DNA of 64,000 nt from an uncultured Acetatifactor sp. Its GTDB lineage: Bacteria > Bacillota > Clostridia > Lachnospirales > Lachnospiraceae. The DNA lies in contig CAJTPH010000009.1 of assembly GCA_910578215.1 (NCBI GenBank), positions 1-64,000 on the forward strand, read 5' to 3'. This document shows positions 17,741 to 25,975 of the stretch, one piece after another (positions within the stretch are counted from its first letter, which is position 1; every line of letters starts with the position of its first letter). The notes below the pieces were generated by a model that saw only the letters and a program-made list of their open reading frames with translations, had not been told where the DNA came from and ran no database searches. A program made the translations under genes and the position numbers.

Positions 17741-17789
17741 AAACAGTATATAACAGTTGACAACAGTTATATGCTGTTATATACTGTTT
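17741..17789 (+). promoter_or_regulatory. Promoter within a perfect 16-bp palindrome (GntR operator)
   Basis: TTGACA (17757-17762) and TATACT (17780-17785) are spaced by 17 bp. The promoter is embraced by a perfect inverted repeat, AAACAGTATATAACAG at 17741-17756 and CTGTTATATACTGTTT at 17774-17789, whose right arm covers the -10 box. This is a textbook site for autorepression by the YtrA-type GntR protein encoded immediately downstream. Confidence 0.8.
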
Positions 17790-17861
17790 ATAGATGAAGG
17801 AAAACATAAGAACCAAAAACATGATGCGTAAAAACGGCGCAGAAATGGAATGTGAGAAAAT

Positions 17862-18251
17862 ATGCATATTATTATCAATAATTCATCGATGGTACCTATT
17901 TATGAGCAGATAGTCGGTCAGCTGAAGGAGCTGATCATCCGGGGAGCGCTGTCCGCGGAAACGGCGCTGCCTTCTGTGCGCGGTCTGTCAAATGAGCTGA
18001 AGATCAGTGCTCTTACGGTAAAAAAAGCGTATGACACATTGGAGCAGCAGGGCTTTGTGGTGACGGTTCACGGAAAGGGAACCTTTGTCAGGGCAACGAA
18101 TCCTGATCTGCAGAGGGAAGCGGGGCAGAAGGAAGTGGAGGAGGAGCTTGCCGGAGCAATAGGCAGGGCGAAGAACTGCGGAATGACAAGACAGGAGCTC
18201 TGCCAGCTTTTTGAGATAGTTTTGGAGGATTATTATGATAGCGGTGAATAA
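17862..18251 (+). CDS. GntR-family (YtrA-type) transcriptional regulator
   Basis: A 129-residue protein: a GntR winged helix ('VPIYEQIVGQLKELIIRGAL', 'LPSVRGLSNEL', 'ISALTVKKAYDTLEQQGFV') plus a short helical tail ('ELAGAIGRAKNCGMTRQELCQLFE') used for dimerisation in the YtrA subfamily. It probably represses its own operon by binding the 16-bp palindrome over the promoter at 17741-17789. It overlaps the ABC ATPase gene by 17 bp, the same arrangement as the first cassette at 2083, though the two regulators differ clearly in sequence. ATG 17862 has only a weak ribosome-binding site. Confidence 0.88.
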   Translation: MHIIINNSSMVPIYEQIVGQLKELIIRGALSAETALPSVRGLSNELKISALTVKKAYDTLEQQGFVVTVHGKGTFVRATNPDLQREAGQKEVEEELAGAIGRAKNCGMTRQELCQLFEIVLEDYYDSGE

Positions 18252-19110
18252 TGTGAAAAAGCGGTACAAGGATTTTTGCCTTGATATATCCATGGAGGTA
18301 AAGAGGGGATGTATCACAGGCCTTGTAGGTAAAAACGGAGCGGGAAAGAGCAGCACCTTTAAGGCAATTCTTGGGCTGATACGTCCTGAGAGCGGGGATA
18401 TCCGTATTTTCGGCAAGGAGCTTCGGGAGCTTGGCGGGGCTGATAAACAGTCCATAGGGGTTTCATTGGTGGAATCAGGCTTCAGCGGAGAGCTGACGGT
18501 TAAGGACGTTGTGCCTGTTCTGAGGAGCTTTTACAGAAATTTTGAGGAGAAAAGGTTTCTGGAGCAGTGCGCGGCCTTTGAGATTCCGATGAACAAAAAA
18601 ATCAAGACCTTTTCCACCGGAATGAAAGCAAAGCTGAAGGTGCTTGCGGCGGTCAGCCATAAGGCGAGCCTTTTGATTCTTGACGAGCCTACGTCGGGAC
18701 TGGACGTGATGGCCAGAAACGAGCTTCTGGATATTCTGCGGGGCTATATGGAGGAGGACGAGGGGCGTTCTATCCTTATAAGCTCCCATATTTCCTCCGA
18801 CCTGGAGGGACTGTGCGACGATATTTATCTGATAGACCACGGAAAGATGATTCTGCATGAGGATATCTGTACCCTTCTGGATGAGTACGGTGTGCTGAAG
18901 GCGGGGGAGGAGGAATTTCAGAAGCTGGATAAGCGTTATCTTCTGCGGTATAAGAAGGAATCCTTCGGGTATTTGTGTCTGACCAGGGAGAAGCAGTTTT
19001 ATGCGGATAACTATCCGGGAATCGTAATGGAAAAGGGAAATATAGACGAGGTGATGCTGCTGATGATCGGGGGATTGCCTGTGTCTGCTGAAGCAGGGAG
19101 GGAGGTATAG
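18235..19110 (+). CDS. ABC transporter ATP-binding protein
   Basis: A 291-residue ATPase with Walker A 'GKNGAGKSS' (about residues 33-41), a signature-like 'FSTGMKAKLKV' (about 125-135), Walker B 'LLILDEPTSGLDV' and switch His in 'ISSHISSDLE'. A C-terminal extension of about 80 residues follows the core fold, as in bacitracin- and lantibiotic-type drug ATPases. GGAGG lies 8 bp upstream of ATG 18235. It forms an exporter with the permease two bases downstream and is likely derepressed when the GntR regulator releases the palindromic operator. Confidence 0.88.
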   Translation: MIAVNNVKKRYKDFCLDISMEVKRGCITGLVGKNGAGKSSTFKAILGLIRPESGDIRIFGKELRELGGADKQSIGVSLVESGFSGELTVKDVVPVLRSFYRNFEEKRFLEQCAAFEIPMNKKIKTFSTGMKAKLKVLAAVSHKASLLILDEPTSGLDVMARNELLDILRGYMEEDEGRSILISSHISSDLEGLCDDIYLIDHGKMILHEDICTLLDEYGVLKAGEEEFQKLDKRYLLRYKKESFGYLCLTREKQFYADNYPGIVMEKGNIDEVMLLMIGGLPVSAEAGREV

Positions 19111-19112
19111 GT

Positions 19113-19754
19113 ATGAGAGGACTGTTGGTAAAGGATTTGAGGCTTATATTGCAGCAAAAGCGGATTTGGCTGATACTGATTATCATGGCACTTTTTTTTA
19201 CATTTGCCCAAAACGGTATGTTCGGGCTGTTTTATATGGCGATGCTTGCGATGATGTTTTCCATCAGCACGGTGAGCTATGACGAGTATGACAACGGTTA
19301 CCCTTTTTTGATGACCCTGCCCTTTGACCGGAGGACCTATGTGAGAGAAAAATATCTGTTTTGTGCTATGATGAGCGTCGGAGGCTGTCTGGCGGGCAGC
19401 ATAATCAATATGCTGAAGACGGAAGAAGGGACGGGGCTTGAGGAAAAGCTTATGGCGACGGGGGTTTATCTTCTGGTGACCATTCTGGCGGCGGCTGTCA
19501 TTCTTCCCCTTCAGCTGAAATTCGGCGCGGAACAGGGAAGGATCTATCTGTTCCTGGTAATCGCCGGGCTGGCCCTGGCGGGAGGCGCTTTTATGCATCT
19601 GTTTCAGAAGGATGCCTCTCTGTCAGGAGCTTTGGAGGCGGTTTCCGGGCTGGGCGTCCGGGGGATTGTGGGATGCCTTGCCGGAGCGGCTGTTCTGCTT
19701 ACCCTGTTGTCCTATTGTATCAGTGTGCGTGTGATGGAGAAAAAGGAGTTCTAG
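19113..19754 (+). CDS. ABC-2 transporter permease
   Basis: A 213-residue membrane protein with about six hydrophobic helices. The start 'MRGLLVKDLRLILQQKR' and the segment 'SISTVSYDEYDNGYPFLMTLP' are typical of the short ABC-2 permeases that sit in GntR-ATPase-permease operons. GGGAGG lies about 9 bp before ATG 19113, two bases after the ATPase stop. The substrate is unknown. The gene ends 3 bp before the convergent histidine kinase gene, and no clear terminator was seen between them. Confidence 0.82.
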   Translation: MRGLLVKDLRLILQQKRIWLILIIMALFFTFAQNGMFGLFYMAMLAMMFSISTVSYDEYDNGYPFLMTLPFDRRTYVREKYLFCAMMSVGGCLAGSIINMLKTEEGTGLEEKLMATGVYLLVTILAAAVILPLQLKFGAEQGRIYLFLVIAGLALAGGAFMHLFQKDASLSGALEAVSGLGVRGIVGCLAGAAVLLTLLSYCISVRVMEKKEF

Positions 19755-19757
19755 GCT

Positions 19758-20993
19758 TTATTTTAAGATTACCTCAAACATTACTCTGTCATGCTCCAGG
19801 GTCCTGACCCGGATTGTTCCCCTGTGCAGCTCCACGTCCGCCTTGGCGATTGACAGCCCGAGTCCGTAGCTGCCGTCGGAGACTCTCGCCTTGTCGGCGC
19901 GGTAGAAGCGCTCAAAGACCCGGCTGAAATCGCAGTCTGCCGCACCGGAGAAATCGTTGATGACCTGCAGACGGATCTGCCTGTCGCGGTAGAGTCTTAC
20001 CGTGACCTTTCCCCGCTCGTCGCAATATTTTGCGGCATTGTCGATCAGAATGGACACTACCCGGCGGAGAGCGGATTCGTCGCCCGTGCAGGTGATGCCC
20101 TCGGCAATGTCGAAGACCAGCAGCCTGCCTCCGGAGTGTATTAAGTTTTCAAAGGATTTGGCGGTATCGTACACAGCGTCGCTTAGATTAAAGAGGGAGA
20201 AAACGGGCTTCTGCTCCTCGTCCATCTTTGCCAGGGTAATCAGGCTTCGCACCAGCCCGTTCATTTTTGCAACCTGTTTGTCGATGCTGTCGAACCATTC
20301 GCTCTCCCCATAGATCATCCGGGCAAGCTCGTTGTTTGCGGAGATGACGGTGAGAGGGGTCTTGAGCTCGTGCCCGGCGTCCGTCACGAACTGCTTCTGT
20401 CTGGCGTAGCTCTCCGCAATGGGCTTCACTGCCCTGCCCGAGGCAAGCAGGATGACGAGCAGTACCAGAAGAAAGCTGACGATGCCGATGGTCACGGAGG
20501 CGGCGAACATGGTAACCATGGAATACAGGTCGGTGGAGGCGTTGACCAGACCGATGACCGTTTCCGGGGAGCCGCTTATCCCGACCCGGGTTTTCATGCG
20601 GAATTTAAAGTATTGATACCAGCCATGGGAGGAGCCTCTGCGGTAGACTGCGCCGGCAATTGCCTCCAGGTCTTCGGAGGAATATTTTTCCCCGGCGTCC
20701 TCTTTGATTTCCTTTACGGAGCCGTCCGGAGCCAGAATTAAAAGGCAGCCGTCCGGATGGATGCGCAGTCCCCCGTCCAGGCGGGGGATAAAGGGATTCC
20801 TTTTGTCCCGGCGGATGTCGCTGCCCCCCTGAGGGGCGTGGGGCTCTCCCAGGATCATATCAAGGCGGGAGTCCAGCATGCGGTTTGTCTGCAGGACAAA
20901 TATGACGTTTATGGCGGCAATCACCAGAAATATCAGGAGGAACAGCACGGCCGCAGTAATAGAGATAAATTTTTTCCGTAATTTTTGTATCAT
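19758..20993 (-). CDS. Sensor histidine kinase
   Basis: A 411-residue OmpR-partner kinase. There are two membrane helices (about residues 10-32 and 170-195) enclosing an extracytoplasmic sensor of about 135 residues. The HisKA domain has H-box 'DAGHELKTPLTVIS' (His about 209). The HATPase domain has N box 'LIDNAAKYC', 'FERFYRADKAR' (F box) and G box 'GSYGLGLSIAK'. ATG 20993 has AAAGGGAG about 8 bp upstream. It follows the response regulator gene by 64 bp on the same strand, so the pair forms one operon driven from the leader region near 21770-21915. The stimulus is unknown. Confidence 0.93.
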   Translation of the reverse strand: MIQKLRKKFISITAAVLFLLIFLVIAAINVIFVLQTNRMLDSRLDMILGEPHAPQGGSDIRRDKRNPFIPRLDGGLRIHPDGCLLILAPDGSVKEIKEDAGEKYSSEDLEAIAGAVYRRGSSHGWYQYFKFRMKTRVGISGSPETVIGLVNASTDLYSMVTMFAASVTIGIVSFLLVLLVILLASGRAVKPIAESYARQKQFVTDAGHELKTPLTVISANNELARMIYGESEWFDSIDKQVAKMNGLVRSLITLAKMDEEQKPVFSLFNLSDAVYDTAKSFENLIHSGGRLLVFDIAEGITCTGDESALRRVVSILIDNAAKYCDERGKVTVRLYRDRQIRLQVINDFSGAADCDFSRVFERFYRADKARVSDGSYGLGLSIAKADVELHRGTIRVRTLEHDRVMFEVILK

Positions 20994-21057
20994 ACGTCGG
21001 TCTCCCTTTATAGAATATGTAAGTAACCGTTCAGAGCCGTTTTCGCGCTCCGGACGG

Positions 21058-21732
21058 TTATTGCTTTTTTTCCATGCAGTAGCCCACGCCCCGGACTGCC
21101 CTGATGTTCACGGGGCATTTTAGCTTATCCAGCTTCTTGCGCAGGTTGGAGATATAAACCCATACGATGCTGACCTCCACGTCGGAGTCCCAGCCCCATA
21201 TGCGTTCCATGAACTGTTCCGTGGAGACGACTGCGCCGGGGGACTGCATAAGGAGCTGCAGCATTTGGAATTCCCGGCTGACCAGACGCATGGAAATGCT
21301 GCCGAAGCTTAGTTCAAAGGTAGAAAGATTCAGTGCCAGCCCTTCAAATTCCAGCACATCAGCCTGATAGTTTTCCCTGCGGCGCAGCATGGCGCGGACT
21401 CTGGCCAGCAGCTCGCTTGCGGCAAAGGGCTTTGGCAGATAGTCGTCCGCGCCTGCATCCAGTCCGTTTACCCTGTCCTCAATATCCGCCCTGGCGGTGA
21501 GCAGCAGCACCGGTGTCCGGCATCCTGCCGAGCGCAGGGCCTTCAGCACCTCCAACCCGTCCATCCCGGGCATCATAATATCCAGGATAATGCCGTCATA
21601 GCTTTCGCCTGCGGCATAATCGTAGGCATCGCAGCCGTTGGACACCGTGTCCACAGCATAGTTGTTATGTTCAAACAGGGCGGTCAGCGCCCTGGAAATA
21701 TCCTTGTCGTCTTCCGCAATCAGAAGCTTCAT
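21058..21732 (-). CDS. OmpR-family response regulator
   Basis: A 224-residue two-domain regulator. The receiver domain has the acidic pair in 'IAEDDKD', phospho-acceptor Asp in 'GIILDIMMPGMDG' (about residue 51), the conserved Thr in 'VLLLTA' and the Lys in 'LPKPFAASELLARV'. The C-terminal winged helix has 'LVSREFQMLQLLMQSPG' and a recognition region 'VWVYISNLRKKLD'. It should be phosphorylated by the kinase encoded next. AGGGGGAC precedes ATG 21732. Its leader contains two tandem copies of the repeat element described at 21781-21915. The opposite strand carries the VTC/DUF4956 cluster, a plausible target. Confidence 0.94.
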   Translation of the reverse strand: MKLLIAEDDKDISRALTALFEHNNYAVDTVSNGCDAYDYAAGESYDGIILDIMMPGMDGLEVLKALRSAGCRTPVLLLTARADIEDRVNGLDAGADDYLPKPFAASELLARVRAMLRRRENYQADVLEFEGLALNLSTFELSFGSISMRLVSREFQMLQLLMQSPGAVVSTEQFMERIWGWDSDVEVSIVWVYISNLRKKLDKLKCPVNIRAVRGVGYCMEKKQ

Positions 21733-21780
21733 AAGTGGGTCCCCCTATCGTGCTTTGATATGTATTTTACCATAAAATAC

Positions 21781-21915
21781 ATGTGCCTTGGCGCAAATGG
21801 AATGAGAAGTTGACACAATGTCCTTTTGTGTCAATATTTTACCATAAATACATGCGCTTTGGCGCAAATGGAATCAAAAGTTGACACAGTGTCCTTCTGT
21901 GTCAACATTTTACCA
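21781..21915 (-). repeat. Two tandem copies of a dispersed leader element (upstream of the response regulator)
   Basis: Read on the minus strand, each unit starts with an extended -10 box TGGTAAAAT (21915-21907 and 21844-21836; a third box, without the rest, at 21772-21764; period 71-72 bp). Then comes TTGACACA, 9 nt, TGTGTCAA (plus-strand positions 21881-21905 and 21810-21834), then AACTTTTGATTCCAT or a near variant, then a TGCGC-GCGCA-like hairpin. Related copies lie at 52525-52586 and 58080-58166. All four point towards the gene they precede. The remainder of 21733-22101 shows nothing else I can name. Confidence 0.75.
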
Positions 21916-22101
21916 TACTTTTGGCAAAAAATACATATTATTCACATTCCATTTAGGCTGCGTTTAGGTTTGTCTGCTAAGATGATTCCATCGGGAGGCT
22001 GCCGAAAACCATGCGCCGAAGCGGGCAGGCGGGCGGCAGACAGCCCAAACCCTGCGCGGGCGGATGCCGCGCAGGATGGAAGCAGTAAGGAGGGCGCAGG
22101 C

Positions 22102-22818
22102 ATGGGTACACAGATGGTCTTTAAGCGATACGAGATAAAGTATCTGCTCGACAGAAAACAGAAGGAAAAAATAGGAAAGGCAATGGAGCCGTATATGGCG
22201 CTGGACGGCTATGGGCGCAGCACCATAAGGAACGTTTATTACGATACGGATACCTACAGGCTGATCCGCAAATCCCTGGAAAAGCCAATCTATAAAGAGA
22301 AGCTGCGGGTCAGAAGCTACGGAGCGGCAGGGGCGGACGACGAGGTGTTTGTGGAGCTGAAGAAAAAGTATGAGGGCGTGGTTTATAAACGCCGTATCGC
22401 TCTGGCGGAGAGACAGGCGTGCGAGTACTTAAGCGGCAGGTGCGGGGCGCCCGTACAGACGCAGATCACTCAGGAGCTGGATTATTTCCTGGAGTTTTAT
22501 GAGACGCTTGCTCCAAGGGTGTTTCTCTCTTATGAGAGGGAGGCGTATTACACGAGGGTTCCCAGTGACTTCAGAGTGACCTTTGACGAAAACATTCTCT
22601 GGAGGGAGACGGATTTATCCCTGCAAAGGGGCGTCTATGGGGAAAGCATTCTGAAGCCGGGGCAGACGCTGATGGAAATTAAGACTCCGGGAGGGATTCC
22701 CCTTTGGATGGTAAAGGTTCTGTCAGAGGAGGGTATCAGGAAGACAACGTTTTCCAAGTACGGAAATGCTTATGAAACAATGATAAAGAAAGAAAAAGGA
22801 GAAAAGATATATGCTTGA
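22102..22818 (+). CDS. VTC-domain (polyphosphate polymerase-like) protein
   Basis: A 239-residue protein of the VTC/triphosphate-tunnel family. Visible features are 'FKRYEIKYLL' at the N-terminus, 'RNVYYDTD', 'EKLRVRSYG', 'VFVELKKKYEGVVYKRR' and 'LMEIKTPGG': alternating basic and acidic residues that line the tunnel in this family. In eukaryotes the domain makes polyphosphate; the role of the short bacterial form is not established. ATG 22102 has AGGAGG about 8 bp upstream; an earlier in-frame start at 21826 would read through the repeat element and is rejected. It overlaps the DUF4956 gene by 8 bp. Confidence 0.88.
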   Translation: MGTQMVFKRYEIKYLLDRKQKEKIGKAMEPYMALDGYGRSTIRNVYYDTDTYRLIRKSLEKPIYKEKLRVRSYGAAGADDEVFVELKKKYEGVVYKRRIALAERQACEYLSGRCGAPVQTQITQELDYFLEFYETLAPRVFLSYEREAYYTRVPSDFRVTFDENILWRETDLSLQRGVYGESILKPGQTLMEIKTPGGIPLWMVKVLSEEGIRKTTFSKYGNAYETMIKKEKGEKIYA

Positions 22819-23506
22819 CACAATATTTAACGGGATATTCGACGGCGCTGCCGTAGCTGTTATTTCGGTTCCGAAATTTTTGCTGTGTATGGCGGTTTCC
22901 CTGTTTGTGGGTCTGCTTCTCGCGGCGGTCCACACCTACAAAAACCGTTATACCAAGAGCTTTCTGGTTACTCTTGCCATGCTGCCGGCAATTGTATGCG
23001 TCATCATTATGATGGTAAACGGAAATGTGGGCGCGGGAGTGGCGGTTGCCGGCGCATTCAGCCTGGTCCGTTTCCGCTCCGTGCCGGGTACGGCAAAGGA
23101 GATCGGCGCTATTTTTCTCGCCATGAGTACGGGGCTGGCTGCGGGAATGGGCTATCTGGGATATGCGGTGCTTTTTGCCGTATTGATAAGCGCCGTCACG
23201 CTGCTCTATAACAGGCTGGACTTTGGCGGAAAGAGGAATGCCGAAGGCTACAAGGTTCTGCACATCACGGTTCCGGAGGATCTGGATTACACGGGAGCCT
23301 TTGACGAGATACTGGACAGGTACACCTCCTCTCATGAGCTGATACAGGTAAAGACAACCAATATGGGCAGTCTGTTCAGGCTGACCTACAACCTTGTCCT
23401 TTGCTCCGCCGAGGCGGAGAAGGAGCTGATCGACAAGCTTCGCTGCAGAAACGGCAATCTGGAAATCTCCGTTTCGCGCAGGGAGACAACGGTCTGCGAG
23501 CTGTAA
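22811..23506 (+). CDS. DUF4956 domain-containing membrane protein
   Basis: A 231-residue protein with about four membrane helices (residues 15-38, 50-72, 78-98 and 105-130) and a cytoplasmic C-terminal domain of about 90 residues. 'GAGVAVAGAFSLVRFRSVPGTAKEI' is the most recognisable block of DUF4956. The family is regularly encoded next to VTC-domain proteins and CotH or beta-helix surface proteins, so the three probably act together at the cell envelope. The mechanism is unknown. AAAGGAG precedes ATG 22811, which lies inside the end of the VTC gene. Confidence 0.88.
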   Translation: MLDTIFNGIFDGAAVAVISVPKFLLCMAVSLFVGLLLAAVHTYKNRYTKSFLVTLAMLPAIVCVIIMMVNGNVGAGVAVAGAFSLVRFRSVPGTAKEIGAIFLAMSTGLAAGMGYLGYAVLFAVLISAVTLLYNRLDFGGKRNAEGYKVLHITVPEDLDYTGAFDEILDRYTSSHELIQVKTTNMGSLFRLTYNLVLCSAEAEKELIDKLRCRNGNLEISVSRRETTVCEL

Positions 23507-23565
23507 GGGCTTATCGGATAGAATAAGGCTCTGGGTAAAATAATTCATTGGGAAAGGAAGAAAAT

Positions 23566-25710
23566 ATGCAGCGGAAAAGGTTATATGAAATATCAAAAAA
23601 ATGTATCGCGTTTCTCTCTGCGGCATGCCTGACGGCGGCGTCGCTTAGCGGATGCGGAAACGAAAGCGGCGGAGAAGCTCCGAAGGTCTCCGGTAATGTC
23701 GAGGAGAATCAGGCGGGCGGTCAGAGCGCGGGAGACAGCGCAGGCACCGGGGAGCAGAACGGCGCGGGAGGAAGCGCAGGCACCGGGGAGCAGAACAGCG
23801 CCGGGGACAGCGGGACGGAGGGTTCCGGGACGGAAGCCGATGGGAACCGGCCCGACGCATCCGTATCAGAGACGGTACAGAACGCCGGGCCGGAAAATGT
23901 TCTGGCGGTGGAGGAAATGTTTACCGACAGGGATTTGAAGGGGGATTACAAGGAGTCTGAAGGCGTGGCTATCGCCTTGAGCGGCGGTTCGGCCCGGTGC
24001 GATTCAAAGGATGTCAGCATATCTGAAGGGAGCGTCATTATCAAAGCGGAGGGAACCTATATTTTGTCCGGCACGCTGGAAAATGGGCTGATCATAGTGG
24101 AGGCGGACGATGCGGCGAAGGTGCAGCTGGTGTTAAAGGGCGTCTCCATATCCAACAGCGATAACGCGGCAATCTATGTCAGGTCGGCGGATAAGGTGTT
24201 TGTAACGCTTGCCCAGGGGACGGTCAACATGCTGGCAAACGGCGGCAGCTATGCCGTACTGGACGACAACAATATCGATGCGGTGATATTTGCGAAGTGC
24301 GATCTGACGGTCAACGGCACGGGAAGCCTGGAGGTCTCGGCAAAGGCAGGGCACGGCATCGTGTCCAAGGATGACCTGAAAATAATGGACGGGGATCTTA
24401 CGATAACCGCGGAGAAGCACGGGCTGTCCGGCAAAAACAGCGTGCGCATTGCAGGGGGAGCCGTCAATATCGTCTCGGGCAAGGACGGCATTCATGCGGA
24501 CCACGACAGTGAGGATAAGGGCTATGTATATATTGCCGGCGGGACCTTTTCCATCGATGCCTCCGGCGACGGCGTCAGTGCCAGCGGGCAGCTGCAGCTG
24601 GACGGGGGCAGCTTTGATATCACCGCAGGAAAGGGAAGCGCCAACAGGAACGTGGCAAAGGATTCCGACGGGTCCGCAGTCAGCGCCAAGGGAATAAAGG
24701 CGGCGGGAAATCTGGTCATAAACAACGGAAGCTATGTGATTGATTCCCAGGATGACGCTCTGCACAGCAACGGTGATCTTACCGTAAACGGCGGGGATTA
24801 CCGGATTGCCACCGGAGACGACGGCCTCCACGGGGACGGGACTACGGCCGTGGCAGGGGGAAGGCTGATTATTACCACAAGCTATGAGGGTATCGAGGGT
24901 AAGGATGTGGCGATATCCGGAGGCTATATAGACCTCTATGCCTCCGACGACGGCATTAACGCGGCAGGCGGAAAGGATCAGAGCGGTTTCGGGGGTATGC
25001 TCGGCGGCTTCGGAGGGGGCTTTGGAGGAGGTGCCGGTCAGGGCGGCGACTATTCCATACTGATTTCGGGCGGTACGCTCTATGTAAACGCTGACGGTGA
25101 CGGTCTGGACTCTAACGGCACGCTGACGGTGACAGGGGGTACTATTTATATAGACGGACCTGCAAGCAGCGCCGACGGCGCTTTGGATTATGACGGGACG
25201 GGCGAGATCACCGGAGGAACCATAATTGCGCTGGGGGCATCCGGAATGGCGCAGAATTTTACGGAGGCGTCCAATCAGGGTTCCATACTTTTAAATACCG
25301 GGAACCAGAAAGCGGGTACGGCTGTTTCGCTTAAGGATGCGGACGGCAGGGTGCTGTTAAATTATACCTCGAAGAAAGCCTTCGGCTCCGTGGTGGTGAG
25401 CTGTCCGGAGCTGATTCAGGGAGGCGTCTATACCCTGTCTGTGGGAGACAGCGACACGGAGATCACCATGGACAGCCTGATTTACGGAAACGGCATGGGA
25501 GGCTTCGGCGGAGGCCACGGAGGAATGGGAGGCTTTGGAGGAGGCCGCGGCGACGGCCGGAAGCCGGGCGGCAATATGCCGGGACAGCCCGGGGCGGGCG
25601 ACGTGCCGGAGCTGCCGGAGGGAATGCAGCCCGGGGCGGGCGACATGCCGGAGCCTCCGGATGGGATGCCACCCGGAACAGGCGGAGCTCAAAACGATCA
25701 ATATTTGTGA
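23566..25710 (+). CDS. Secreted beta-helix lipoprotein, Cthe_2159-like carbohydrate-binding
   Basis: A 714-residue lipoprotein. The signal peptide ends in a lipobox, 'LSGCG' (Cys about residue 30), so it is anchored outside the membrane. A low-complexity Gly/Ser/Glu linker follows, with a repeated 'AGTGEQN' motif. Residues ~110-560 contain many short repeats of the type 'INGGDYxIxxxDDGLHGDG' that form a right-handed beta-helix, as in the Cthe_2159 (DUF4353) family that binds cellulose or acidic sugars. Two Gly-rich stretches ('GGFGGGFGGGAG' and a C-terminal 'GGFGGGHGGMGG') and a Pro/Gly/Glu tail end the protein. ATG 23566 has GGAAAGGAAG upstream; the in-frame TTG 23548 lacks this. It is the third gene of the VTC-DUF4956 cluster. 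Function is inferred from the family. Confidence 0.82.
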   Translation: MQRKRLYEISKKCIAFLSAACLTAASLSGCGNESGGEAPKVSGNVEENQAGGQSAGDSAGTGEQNGAGGSAGTGEQNSAGDSGTEGSGTEADGNRPDASVSETVQNAGPENVLAVEEMFTDRDLKGDYKESEGVAIALSGGSARCDSKDVSISEGSVIIKAEGTYILSGTLENGLIIVEADDAAKVQLVLKGVSISNSDNAAIYVRSADKVFVTLAQGTVNMLANGGSYAVLDDNNIDAVIFAKCDLTVNGTGSLEVSAKAGHGIVSKDDLKIMDGDLTITAEKHGLSGKNSVRIAGGAVNIVSGKDGIHADHDSEDKGYVYIAGGTFSIDASGDGVSASGQLQLDGGSFDITAGKGSANRNVAKDSDGSAVSAKGIKAAGNLVINNGSYVIDSQDDALHSNGDLTVNGGDYRIATGDDGLHGDGTTAVAGGRLIITTSYEGIEGKDVAISGGYIDLYASDDGINAAGGKDQSGFGGMLGGFGGGFGGGAGQGGDYSILISGGTLYVNADGDGLDSNGTLTVTGGTIYIDGPASSADGALDYDGTGEITGGTIIALGASGMAQNFTEASNQGSILLNTGNQKAGTAVSLKDADGRVLLNYTSKKAFGSVVVSCPELIQGGVYTLSVGDSDTEITMDSLIYGNGMGGFGGGHGGMGGFGGGRGDGRKPGGNMPGQPGAGDVPELPEGMQPGAGDMPEPPDGMPPGTGGAQNDQYL

Positions 25711-25772
25711 CGGAACCGTTTACATCGCACGATTTATAATGTATAATTATGATATGTATAAAATATATTGAT

Positions 25773-25801
25773 TTTACTTATATGATCCTCTGTGCTATAA
25801 T
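25773..25801 (+). promoter_or_regulatory. Extended -10 promoter of purA
   Basis: TATAAT at 25796-25801 is preceded by TGC (extended -10); the -35 at 25773-25778 (TTACTT) is weak. The leader of about 170 nt is GC-rich and contains a GCCCG/CGGGC hairpin (25941-25956) ending just before the ribosome-binding site, which could affect translation. No known purine riboswitch was recognised. Confidence 0.5.
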
Positions 25802-25975
25802 GTCCTTGACAATTTACAATGCACAAAGCAGAGCCGCTTCCGGCAGGCGGGAGAGGTAAGGCGGTACTGTCATGCCCACAGGGGCAGGGCGGGAAAGCCC
25901 CCGGTATGGGAGCGGAGAGCGTAAAAAAGTTTGAATGAATGCCCGTTTAAGCGGGCAGGGAGGTAGGCGTATAGA

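Noticed and set aside
25802..25975. Possible purine riboswitch before purA
   Set aside because: No conserved purine-aptamer core sequences were found; only a small hairpin next to the ribosome-binding site.
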